A stretch of DNA of 7,980 bases from Boseongicola sp. SB0662_bin_57 (GTDB taxonomy: Bacteria > Pseudomonadota > Alphaproteobacteria > Rhodobacterales > Rhodobacteraceae): positions 1-7,980 of the forward strand of contig VXPN01000465.1 of assembly GCA_009839535.1 (NCBI GenBank), written 5' to 3'. The notes under the pieces were generated by a model. The model had not been told where the DNA came from. It did no database searches and saw only the letters and a program-made list of their open reading frames with translations. Shown here one piece after another: positions 1 through 5,805 of the stretch (its first letter is position 1; each line of letters opens with the position of its first letter). Position numbers and translations under genes: made by a program.

Positions 1-269
1 AGACCATCGACGTCAAGGAGGTCAAGTTCCGCCCCAACACGGACATCCACGACTACGACGTCAAGATGCGAAACGTGACGCGATTTCTGGAGTCGGGTGA
101 CAAGGTGAAGGTGACGCTGCGATTTCGGGGGCGCGAGATGGCGCACCTGAACCTCGGCCGCAACCTTCTGGAACGCGTTGCCAACGATATCAGGGAAATC
201 GGCAAGGTCGAGAACATGCCCAAGATGGAAGGCCGGCAGATGGTCATGATGATCGGCCCCGCGAAGTAG
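1..269 (+). CDS. infC: Translation initiation factor IF-3, C-terminal part (5' truncated by window)
   Basis: IF-3 binds the 30S ribosomal subunit, blocks premature 50S joining and proofreads start-codon/initiator-tRNA pairing. The visible frame begins at base 3 and gives 88 residues ending in a TAG stop at 267-269. It matches the IF-3 C-terminal alpha/beta domain: KEVKFRPNTDIHDYDVK, then RFLESGDKVKVTLRFRGREMAH, then the family's closing PKMEGRQMVMMIGP block. IF-3 is usually about 170-180 residues, so the N-terminal domain and linker lie left of the window; the internal ATG at 66 is not the start. A GC-rich hairpin follows in the 46-base gap before gcdH. The next gene is functionally unrelated, so co-transcription is not implied. 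Identification is very secure; only the missing 5' end and its regulation cannot be assessed. Confidence 0.96.
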   Translation, partial: TIDVKEVKFRPNTDIHDYDVKMRNVTRFLESGDKVKVTLRFRGREMAHLNLGRNLLERVANDIREIGKVENMPKMEGRQMVMMIGPAK

Positions 270-283
270 CAGGGGCTGCCGTG

Positions 284-302
284 CCGCGAGCGCTGGCCGC
301 GG
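284..302 (+). terminator. GC-rich hairpin between infC and gcdH (weak terminator candidate)
   Basis: CCGCG (284-288) and CGCGG (298-302) form a 5-bp stem with a 9-base loop, starting 15 bases after the infC stop. No T-run follows (the next bases are AAAGGG, which probably serve as the gcdH ribosome-binding site), so this is not a classical intrinsic terminator. It could be a weak pause or simply chance in GC-rich sequence. Confidence 0.2.
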
Positions 303-315
303 AAAGGGTCGAGGC

Positions 316-1536
316 ATGAACGCGCAGAACAGAATCAAGGCCAGGAACGCACCGGATCTCTCGGAATTTGCATGGGAGGACCCGTTCCGTCTCGCCGACC
401 AGCTGACCGAGGACGAACGAATGCTGGCCGAGTCGGCCCGGGCATTCGCGGACGGCCGCCTCGCACCCCGGATCCGCGCGGCCTATGCCGAGGAGCGTGT
501 GGAACCGGAAGTCATGGCGGAGATGGGAGAGGCCGGGCTGCTGGGTGTCACGATTCCGGAAGAGTTCGGCGGCCTGGGCTCCAGCTATGTCACCTATGGC
601 CTCGTGGCCCGCGAAATCGAGCGAATCGATTCCGGCTACCGCTCCATGATGTCGGTCCAGTCTTCGCTGGTGATGTATCCGATATTCGCCTACGGCTCGG
701 ACGCGCAGCGCGAGAAGTACCTTCCGGGCCTCGCGGCAGGCAGCCTCATCGGCTGCTTCGGCCTGACCGAGGCCGAAGCGGGCTCCGATCCGGGCGGAAT
801 GAAGACCCGCGCCGAAAGGGCTGGCGGCGGCTACAGGCTGAACGGTTCTAAGACGTGGATTTCAAACTCCCCGATTGCCGACGTCTTCATCGTTTGGGCC
901 AAGTCCGACGACCACGGCGGCAAGATCCGGGGCTTCGTGCTCGAAAGGGGCGCCAAGGGGCTGTCCGCGCCAAAGATCGAGGGCAAGCAGTCGCTGAGAG
1001 CAAGCGTGACCGGAGAGATAGTGCTCAATGACGTCGAAGTCGGCGAAGAGGCGCTCCTGCCCGACGTCGAGGGGCTCAAGGGCCCCTTTGGATGCCTGAA
1101 CCGGGCGCGTTACGGAATCGCGTGGGGGGTGTTGGGAGCCGCCGAATTCTGCTGGACGGCGGCGCGGCAATACGGCCTCGTTCGCAAGCAGTTCGGCAGG
1201 CCGATTGCGGCAACCCAGCTGTTCCAGAAGAAGCTGGCCGACATGCAGACCGAAATAGCGCTCGGACTTCAGGGCACGCTGCGGGTCGGCCGCCTGATGG
1301 ATGAAGGCCTTGCAGCTCCGGAGATGATCTCGATCCTGAAGCGCAACAATTGCGGCAAGGCGCTCGACATCGCCCGCATGGCGCGCGACATGCATGGCGG
1401 CAACGGGATCTCGGAGGAGTTCCAGGTCATTCGCCACGCGATGAACCTGGAGACGGTGAACACCTACGAAGGCACGCACGACATCCATGCGCTGATTCTG
1501 GGCAGGGCACAGACCGGACTGCAGGCGTTTTTCTGA
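316..1536 (+). CDS. gcdH: Glutaryl-CoA dehydrogenase (FAD-dependent, decarboxylating)
   Basis: This 406-residue acyl-CoA dehydrogenase oxidises and decarboxylates glutaryl-CoA to crotonyl-CoA, passing electrons to electron-transfer flavoprotein; the pathway is lysine, hydroxylysine, tryptophan or glutarate breakdown. The domains are an N-terminal helical domain (about 30-140), a middle beta domain with the flavin signature CFGLTEAEAGSDPGGM (147-162), and a C-terminal helical domain. GYRSMMSVQSSLVM (107-120) is the glutaryl-CoA-specific block; its R109 and S110 match the glutarate-binding Arg94/Ser95 of the human enzyme. The catalytic base is E385 in NTYEGTHDIH, with Y384 beside it (human Tyr369/Glu370). 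RKQFGRPIA (290-298) is the usual family motif. Length is normal and no key residue is missing. The ATG at 316 has AAGGG about 7 bases upstream. No partner gene (ETF, CoA-transferase, lysR-type regulator) is visible, so its regulation is unknown. Confidence 0.94.
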   Translation: MNAQNRIKARNAPDLSEFAWEDPFRLADQLTEDERMLAESARAFADGRLAPRIRAAYAEERVEPEVMAEMGEAGLLGVTIPEEFGGLGSSYVTYGLVAREIERIDSGYRSMMSVQSSLVMYPIFAYGSDAQREKYLPGLAAGSLIGCFGLTEAEAGSDPGGMKTRAERAGGGYRLNGSKTWISNSPIADVFIVWAKSDDHGGKIRGFVLERGAKGLSAPKIEGKQSLRASVTGEIVLNDVEVGEEALLPDVEGLKGPFGCLNRARYGIAWGVLGAAEFCWTAARQYGLVRKQFGRPIAATQLFQKKLADMQTEIALGLQGTLRVGRLMDEGLAAPEMISILKRNNCGKALDIARMARDMHGGNGISEEFQVIRHAMNLETVNTYEGTHDIHALILGRAQTGLQAFF

Positions 1537-1651
1537 GCCCGCCCTGCCACGGCGCCTTGCGGGTCCGACTGAACCGTCAACGACACCACGTCGGCCGTTC
1601 TGCCTGACCATGCGAGGTCAGCATGAACGCGATGCGCCTCCGACCCGCACG

Positions 1652-1688
1652 AACGAAAGGCCCCCGTCCGGCCTGGCCGGGGCCAGGC
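1652..1688 (-). terminator. Hairpin terminator candidate after the small membrane protein gene
   Basis: GCCTGGC (1671-1677) and GCCAGGC (1682-1688) form a perfect 7-bp stem with loop CGGG, which can close as an eighth C-G pair. It begins 12 bases past the minus-strand stop at 1700. Read on the minus strand, a larger alternative stem (GGCCCC with GGGGCC) runs directly into TTTCGTT (complement of 1652-1658), a short imperfect T-tract. This could end the minus-strand gene and also block read-through from gcdH, which points toward it. The lack of a clean T-run keeps confidence moderate. Confidence 0.45.
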
Positions 1689-1699
1689 GCGGGTTCGCC

Positions 1700-1990
1700 T
1701 CAACTGTCGTAGTCAGGCGCCCTTGCGGAACGGACGCGGTCTTGCAGGCGCGGCAGCAGGACGCCGGCCAGCACGCCGATTGCCAACGGCACCGCGTGAT
1801 CCTCCGACACCAGCCAAGACGCGACCGCCGCCAGCAGGACGCATCCAGCGAGCGCCACTGCGCGCAGTTCGACCGCCTTGATCGAGTCCTCCTCAATCGA
1901 GAGGCTCCGCGACAACAGCCTTCTTGCATGAACTTCGGAATGGGAGGCTCCCCAGCCTGCGGCCAGACCCAAGACAAACGCCACCAGCAT
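1700..1990 (-). CDS. Small hydrophobic membrane protein of unknown function (about 96 aa)
   Basis: I do not recognise the family securely. The protein begins with a hydrophobic segment, MLVAFVLGLAAGWG (1-14), ending near aromatic and small residues. A charged stretch of roughly 25 residues follows (HARRLLSRSLSIEEDSIK...). Two more hydrophobic segments come next, at about 43-61 (LRAVALAGCVLLAAVASWLV) and 66-80 (VPLAIGVLAGVLLPRL), then a basic tail ending RAPDYDS. This suggests two or three membrane spans with a polar loop. I start it at the ATG at 1990, because AAGGGG lies 7 bases upstream; the GTG at 1993 would add one residue. It is divergent from pyrC (about 104 bases) and convergent with gcdH. 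The opposite-strand reading of the same DNA is rich in Q/H/R and looks like a shadow, which supports this strand. It vaguely resembles short conserved hypothetical membrane proteins of roseobacters, but that is recollection only. Confidence 0.62.
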   Translation of the reverse strand: MLVAFVLGLAAGWGASHSEVHARRLLSRSLSIEEDSIKAVELRAVALAGCVLLAAVASWLVSEDHAVPLAIGVLAGVLLPRLQDRVRSARAPDYDS

Positions 1991-2094
1991 CACTTCACCC
2001 CTTCACTTCATGTCTCTCCGCGAAAACCCTAGCCGAATTTCGGTCAGATTTCGAGACTCTGGCACACCGGCACCCGTTCCGATAGAGGAGAGGC

Positions 2095-3138
2095 ATGAGT
2101 GGCACCACGCTGACCATCAGGCGGCCGGACGACTGGCATCTGCACCTGCGCGATGGTGCAATGATGGAGGGCGTCCTGCCCTGTTCCGCAGCGCATTTCG
2201 CCCGCGCCATCATCATGCCGAATCTGTCGCCACCTGTCGTCACGGCGCAAGATGCGGCAACCTATCGCGACCGCATCCTGGCAGCCCTGCCCCAAGGTTC
2301 CGAATTCGAGCCGCTGATGACGCTCTATCTGACCGAGGACACGGATCCGGCCGACGTGAAGACTGCCGCCGACAGCGGACTCGTCAAGGCCGTCAAGCTG
2401 TATCCGGCGGGAGCCACCACGAATTCCGCGGACGGGGTGCGCGATTTCGACAGGATACGAAGCGTCCTCGAAGTGATGGCCGAGGCCAGACTGCCGCTCT
2501 GCGTCCACGGCGAAGTGACACGCCCCGAGGTCGACATCTTTGATCGTGAAGCGGTCTTCATCGACGAGGTGCTTGACCCGATTCGCCGCAGGACACCGGG
2601 GCTGCGTATCGTGATGGAACATATCACGACCGCGGAGGCCGTCGCCTATGCGACCGACGGCGGCGGCGACCTCGGCGCGACCATTACCGTCCAGCACCTG
2701 ATGCTCGACCGAAACGACATGCTGGCGGGCGGCATCCGCCCGCATTTCTATTGCCTGCCGATCTTGAAACGCGGCACCCATCGACCGGAGTTGGTCAAGG
2801 CCGCCACGAGCGGCAACCCGGCCTTTTTCCTGGGCACCGACAGCGCGCCTCACACGACCGGGGCCAAGCAAAGCGCGTGCGGATGCGCAGGATGCTTCAC
2901 CGCACCCGTTGCGCTCGCTTGCCTCGCGGAAGTCTTCGACATGGCCGATGCGCTGGATCAACTGGAGGGATTTGTCTCGAAGCACGGGGCAAGCTTCTAC
3001 GGGCTCCCTGTGAACGATGCCTGGATCACGCTGCAGAAAGGAGATCCGGTCGAGTTCCCCAGGCACGTGCAGACCGGTGACGGACCGGTGACGGTTTTCG
3101 ATCCCGGCAAGCCGGTCCATTGGCGGGTCGCGTCGTGA
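2095..3138 (+). CDS. pyrC: Dihydroorotase, E. coli PyrC type
   Basis: The enzyme reversibly cyclises N-carbamoyl-L-aspartate to L-dihydroorotate, the third step of pyrimidine synthesis, in the cytoplasm. It is a 347-residue amidohydrolase TIM barrel, almost the same length as E. coli PyrC. All metal-site residues are present: HxH in DDWHLHLRDG (H15, H17), the carboxylated lysine K101 in VKAVKLYPAGATTNS, H138 in CVHGEVT, H176 in VMEHITT, and the catalytic aspartate D249 in LGTDSAPH with H253 nearby. The substrate loop is represented by TVQHLMLDRNDM (198-209) and LPILKRGTHR (221-230). The ATG at 2095 has the strong ribosome-binding site GAGGAGAGG just upstream (2085-2093). pyrE follows after 59 bases on the same strand, so the two probably form an operon. 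This is the stand-alone, catalytically intact form, not the inactive PyrC-like partner of aspartate transcarbamoylase, because every active-site residue is kept. Confidence 0.97.
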   Translation: MSGTTLTIRRPDDWHLHLRDGAMMEGVLPCSAAHFARAIIMPNLSPPVVTAQDAATYRDRILAALPQGSEFEPLMTLYLTEDTDPADVKTAADSGLVKAVKLYPAGATTNSADGVRDFDRIRSVLEVMAEARLPLCVHGEVTRPEVDIFDREAVFIDEVLDPIRRRTPGLRIVMEHITTAEAVAYATDGGGDLGATITVQHLMLDRNDMLAGGIRPHFYCLPILKRGTHRPELVKAATSGNPAFFLGTDSAPHTTGAKQSACGCAGCFTAPVALACLAEVFDMADALDQLEGFVSKHGASFYGLPVNDAWITLQKGDPVEFPRHVQTGDGPVTVFDPGKPVHWRVAS

Positions 3139-3197
3139 CCGCCAGTCCTGACCGAATCGAGCGACGCTTCCAGAAAGACAGATCAGCGAGGCAAAAA

Positions 3198-3890
3198 ATG
3201 TTTCCGACAGTCCCTGTCCCCTCTAGCTGCCCCGACGACTCCGAGGTCGCGAGGCAGAGCGCAGAGATGCTCCTTGAAGCCGACGCGGTCTACTTCAACG
3301 CCGACGAGCCATTCAAGCTTTCAAGCGGACTGCCTTCTCCAACCTACATCGATTGCAGAAAGCTGATCTCCTTCCCGGACATCCGAAGCCGTCTCATGGA
3401 CTATCTGGCAGCAAGCGTCTTGCGCCGCGCCGGTGTTGGCGCCTTTGACAATGTCGCCGGAGGGGAAACTGCCGGCATTCCGTTCGCCGCATTCGTGGCG
3501 GAACGACTCGGCCTGCCCATGACCTACATCCGGAAGAAACCCAAGGGCCACGGCCGGAACGCGCGAATCGAGGGCGTGATGGGGGCTGGGGATAGAGTGC
3601 TCCTGGTCGAGGACCTTGCAACCGACGGCGGCTCGAAACTGTCCTTCGTCGACGCCATCCGAGAGACCGGCGCCACCTGCTCCCACACTGCCGTCATCTT
3701 CTACTACGGGATCTATCCCGAGACATTGGAACGGCTCGAAAATCATGGAGTTGCACTCCATCATTTATGCACGTGGAGGGACGTGCTCGAAGCCGCAAGG
3801 GCGGGAAGGAGGTTTGATGCCGGCACCCTGAAAGAGGTGGAGTCCTTCATCGCGGCCCCACGTGCCTGGCAGGAAGCACGCACGGCCTGA
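3198..3890 (+). CDS. pyrE: Orotate phosphoribosyltransferase
   Basis: PyrE joins orotate to PRPP to make orotidine 5'-phosphate, the fifth step of UMP synthesis. The 230-residue protein is a type I phosphoribosyltransferase. RKKPKGHG (112-119) is the mobile catalytic loop and aligns with the RKEAKDHG loop of the enteric enzyme (lysines K113 and K116, histidine H118). The PRPP-binding motif is VLLVEDLATDGGSK (134-147), with the acidic pair E138/D139. SSGLPSPTYIDCRKLISFP (42-60) and NVAGGETAGIPFA (85-97) are typical of the alphaproteobacterial form. The frame is open back to an ATG at 3120 inside pyrC, but the added 26 residues resemble no PyrE N-terminus I know. I therefore start at 3198, where GAGG sits about 7 bases upstream. 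It probably shares a transcript with pyrC. Confidence 0.95.
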   Translation: MFPTVPVPSSCPDDSEVARQSAEMLLEADAVYFNADEPFKLSSGLPSPTYIDCRKLISFPDIRSRLMDYLAASVLRRAGVGAFDNVAGGETAGIPFAAFVAERLGLPMTYIRKKPKGHGRNARIEGVMGAGDRVLLVEDLATDGGSKLSFVDAIRETGATCSHTAVIFYYGIYPETLERLENHGVALHHLCTWRDVLEAARAGRRFDAGTLKEVESFIAAPRAWQEARTA

Positions 3891-3912
3891 TCGGCAATTT
3901 TGGCACCAGGTA

Positions 3913-3942
3913 TTGACCTCGACCGCCCGCTGACCCCAATAT
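3913..3942 (+). promoter_or_regulatory. Candidate sigma-70 promoter upstream of dnaB
   Basis: TTGACC (3913-3918) is a good -35 match. CAATAT (3937-3942) is a moderate -10 at 18-base spacing. A better-looking TATGAT (3940-3945) would need an overly long 21-base spacer. It lies 23 bases past the pyrE stop and about 120 bases before the dnaB start, which would let dnaB be transcribed separately from pyrCE. This is inferred from sequence pattern only. Confidence 0.4.
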
Positions 3943-3957
3943 GATGGGGCACATCAT
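3941..3957. promoter_or_regulatory. Short inverted repeat over the putative dnaB promoter
   Basis: ATGATG (3941-3946) and CATCAT (3952-3957) are exact inverted copies around GGGCA. They overlap the -10 and the expected transcription start of the candidate dnaB promoter, the usual position for a repressor operator. It is only 6 bp per arm and could be chance. The rest of the pyrE-dnaB gap (to 4063) holds no other gene I can support. Confidence 0.25.
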
Positions 3958-4063
3958 CCTTCCACAGGCAATCCACATGATTTCCAGATGGACCGTGGGG
4001 GAGCGCATTGGTTAGATACGCAGGCACTCGACGTGAAATGAGCGACCGGAGGCGGGAACCGTC

Positions 4064-5551
4064 ATGAACGAACTGGCCCAGATCAGGCAAGTGGGGACGG
4101 AAGCGCAGGAATCCGTGCCGCAGAACATCGAGGCCGAGCAGCAGCTTCTGGGCGCGATCCTGACCAACAACGACGTCTTCGACCGCATAGCGTCCCTGGT
4201 CTCGGAAACGGACTTCTATGATCCGGTGCATGCACGGATCTTCGAGGTGGCAAAGAGCCGGATTTCGAAGAACACCCTGGCCTCGCCGATCACCTTGAAG
4301 GCCTTCCTTGAGGATGACCCGGGACTGAAGGAGCTGGGAGGGCCGGCATATCTGGCCAAGCTGGCGGGATCCGCAATCTCGCCCTTCGCGGCGCGCGACT
4401 ACGCGCAGATGATCCGTGACCTCTCGATCCGGCGAGAGCTGATGCAGATCGGCAAGGACATCACGGAGAAGGCCGCGAGCGTTGACGTTTCGACGGAACC
4501 TGCGGAACAGATATCGGAGGCCGAGCAGGCGCTCTACGAAGTGGCCGAGTCGGGCAGATCCTCGACCGGGTTCCAGTCCTTCCTTGCGGCCCTGACAACT
4601 GCGGTGAACGTGGCGGGCGCGGCATACAAGCGCGACGGAGGGCTGGCCGGCCTCTCAACCGGCTTCGTGGATCTCGACAGGAGAATCGGCGGACTGCACA
4701 AGTCGGACCTGCTGATCATCGCCGGGCGGCCGTCCATGGGCAAGACGTCGCTGGCGACGAACATTGCATTCAACATTGCCAGCACCTACCGCAAGGAACC
4801 GTCGCCCGACGGCAATGAGGAGACGGTCAGTGGTGGCGTCGTCGGCTTCTTCTCTCTGGAGATGTCGGCCGAACAGCTGGCCGCACGCATCCTGTCGGAA
4901 GCGTCGGGAATACCGTCCGAGCGCGTGCGAAGCGGGGACATGGACGAGCCCGAGTTCCGCCGGTTCGTCGAGGCGGCCAAGAGACTCGAGGCCTGCCCGC
5001 TGTACATCGACGATACGCCGGCCCTGCCCATTGGACAGCTGGCGGTGCGTGCCCGCCGACTGAAGCGGGAGCACGGGCTTGACGCCCTGATCGTCGACTA
5101 CCTGCAGCTCGTTCGCGCGTCCACCACCAGGGACAGCCGGGTCAACGAGGTCTCGGAGATCACCCAGAGCCTGAAGGCGATCGCCAAGGAGCTGGAGATT
5201 CCCGTGATTGCGCTCAGCCAGTTGAGCCGTCAGGTCGAATCGCGCGAAGACAAGCGCCCCCAGCTCAGCGACCTGCGGGAATCCGGCTCGATCGAGCAGG
5301 ATGCGGATGTCGTGATGTTCGTCTTCCGGGAAGAGTACTACAAGGAACGCGAGAAACCCGGCGACCACGAAGGCGAAGCCATAGCGAAGTGGCAGGAGGA
5401 AATGGAAAAGATCCACAATCGCGCCGAGATCATCGTCGGCAAGCAGCGCCACGGTCCCATCGGGACGGTGGATCTGGCATTCGACGGACGTTTCACGCGG
5501 TTCTCGAACCTTGCCAGGCCTTGGCAGCATGAGGGCCTCGGCGACGCGTGA
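4064..5551 (+). CDS. dnaB: Replicative DNA helicase DnaB
   Basis: DnaB is the hexameric 5'-3' helicase that unwinds DNA at the replication fork and recruits primase. The 495-residue protein has the N-terminal DnaB domain, starting VPQNIEAEQQLLGAIL (18-33), a linker (about 125-195), and a RecA-like domain. Walker A is GRPSMGKTS (221-229, K227). The catalytic glutamate is E266 in FFSLEMSAEQLAARI. Walker B is ALIVDYLQLV (D345). The DNA-binding/sensor stretch is VIALSQLSRQVESREDKRPQLSDLRESGSIEQDAD (381-415), and the arginine finger is R462 in GKQRHGP. An extra loop of roughly 17 residues (242-258) lies before the SLEM motif; I recall this as common in Rhodobacteraceae and it explains part of the length above E. 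coli's 471. No intein interrupts the Walker A or other usual insertion sites. GGAGG (4048-4052) lies 11 bases before the ATG. It follows pyrE on the same strand after 173 bases. Confidence 0.98.
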   Translation: MNELAQIRQVGTEAQESVPQNIEAEQQLLGAILTNNDVFDRIASLVSETDFYDPVHARIFEVAKSRISKNTLASPITLKAFLEDDPGLKELGGPAYLAKLAGSAISPFAARDYAQMIRDLSIRRELMQIGKDITEKAASVDVSTEPAEQISEAEQALYEVAESGRSSTGFQSFLAALTTAVNVAGAAYKRDGGLAGLSTGFVDLDRRIGGLHKSDLLIIAGRPSMGKTSLATNIAFNIASTYRKEPSPDGNEETVSGGVVGFFSLEMSAEQLAARILSEASGIPSERVRSGDMDEPEFRRFVEAAKRLEACPLYIDDTPALPIGQLAVRARRLKREHGLDALIVDYLQLVRASTTRDSRVNEVSEITQSLKAIAKELEIPVIALSQLSRQVESREDKRPQLSDLRESGSIEQDADVVMFVFREEYYKEREKPGDHEGEAIAKWQEEMEKIHNRAEIIVGKQRHGPIGTVDLAFDGRFTRFSNLARPWQHEGLGDA

Positions 5552-5796
5552 CAGCGCGCCCCGGACAAGGGCCTCAACAGCGAAATGGCTCCACCCGCAA
5601 ACGTGTCCTGAGGGATCTTCACGCAAACTGTTCCACGCCGGTCGCGCAGCCGGTCCGTGCTCCGCCCTGTCATCTCGAGATGCCGCGTGTTGAACGCACG
5701 AAGACCTGGGCACCGGATTCGGCAATTCCACGGAAAGCGGTCATCGCCTGCATGTCGGCGTGCATGGATCAAGCTCCTGATCACGCGAGTGGCGCT
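5552..5796. other. Convergent intergenic region between dnaB and rsmD
   Basis: This 245-base gap has no convincing coding region on either strand; its open frames are R/P/H-rich and resemble nothing. It contains the tRNA-like stretch (5635-5708), an exact 12-bp palindrome CATCTCGAGATG (5671-5682), a direct repeat TGCATG at 5749-5754 and 5761-5766, and the hairpin GATCA/TGATC (5767-5771, 5778-5782). No dyad is followed by a clean T-run, so termination for dnaB may be Rho-dependent or may use these weak hairpins. Confidence 0.5.
5635..5708 (+). other. tRNA-like remnant (possible decayed tRNA-Asp), low confidence
   Basis: Part of the dnaB-rsmD gap looks like a broken tRNA. GCGC (5644-5647) and GTGC (5657-5660) form a D-stem with one G-U pair around AGCCGGTCC, which has the invariant A and GG. 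After one base comes CCGCC, then the 7-base CTGTCAT, which places GTC (Asp) in the anticodon position. Further on, CGTG (5686-5689) and CACG (5697-5700) enclose TTGAACG, close to the T-loop consensus TTCRANN. Against a working tRNA: the anticodon stem (CCGCC versus CTCGA) does not pair, the acceptor arms do not pair, and there is no CCA. It may be a pseudogene or an accidental resemblance. Confidence 0.25.
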
Positions 5797-5805
5797 TCAA
5801 GCGCC
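5791..5805 (-). terminator. Hairpin enclosing the rsmD stop codon (possible terminator)
   Basis: GGCGCTT (5791-5797) and AAGCGCC (5799-5805) are exact inverted copies around one base; in practice this is a 5-bp GC stem with loop TTCAA. The rsmD stop TGA (complement of 5797-5799) lies in the loop. A second dyad, GATCA/TGATC, is 8 bases further on. No T-tract follows on either strand, so a terminator role is only a suggestion. Confidence 0.25.

Noticed and set aside
862..1611. Minus-strand open frame (249 codons) opposite gcdH
   Set aside because: A shadow of the glutaryl-CoA dehydrogenase gene; no ribosome-binding site and no family resemblance.
1610..2032. Plus-strand open frame (140 codons) opposite the small membrane protein
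   Set aside because: The product is dominated by Q, H, R and P with no domain, while the other strand has clean hydrophobic segments and a good Shine-Dalgarno.
2044..3120. Long minus-strand open frame (358 codons) opposite pyrC
   Set aside because: It lies wholly antisense to an unmistakable dihydroorotase, has no recognisable motif and is rich in R/G/H as expected of a GC-rich shadow frame.
3977..4015. 12-codon reading frame with one Trp codon upstream of dnaB (possible leader peptide)
   Set aside because: No ribosome-binding site, no run of regulatory codons and no attenuator hairpin with a T-tract after it.
4740..5480. Possible intein in DnaB
   Set aside because: DnaB is a frequent intein host, but Walker A, SLEM, Walker B and arginine-finger blocks are continuous at normal spacing. 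Only a short loop insert is present.
4655..5731. Long minus-strand open frame (358 codons) opposite dnaB
   Set aside because: Antisense to the helicase core with all of its motifs intact on the plus strand; the translation shows no known domain.
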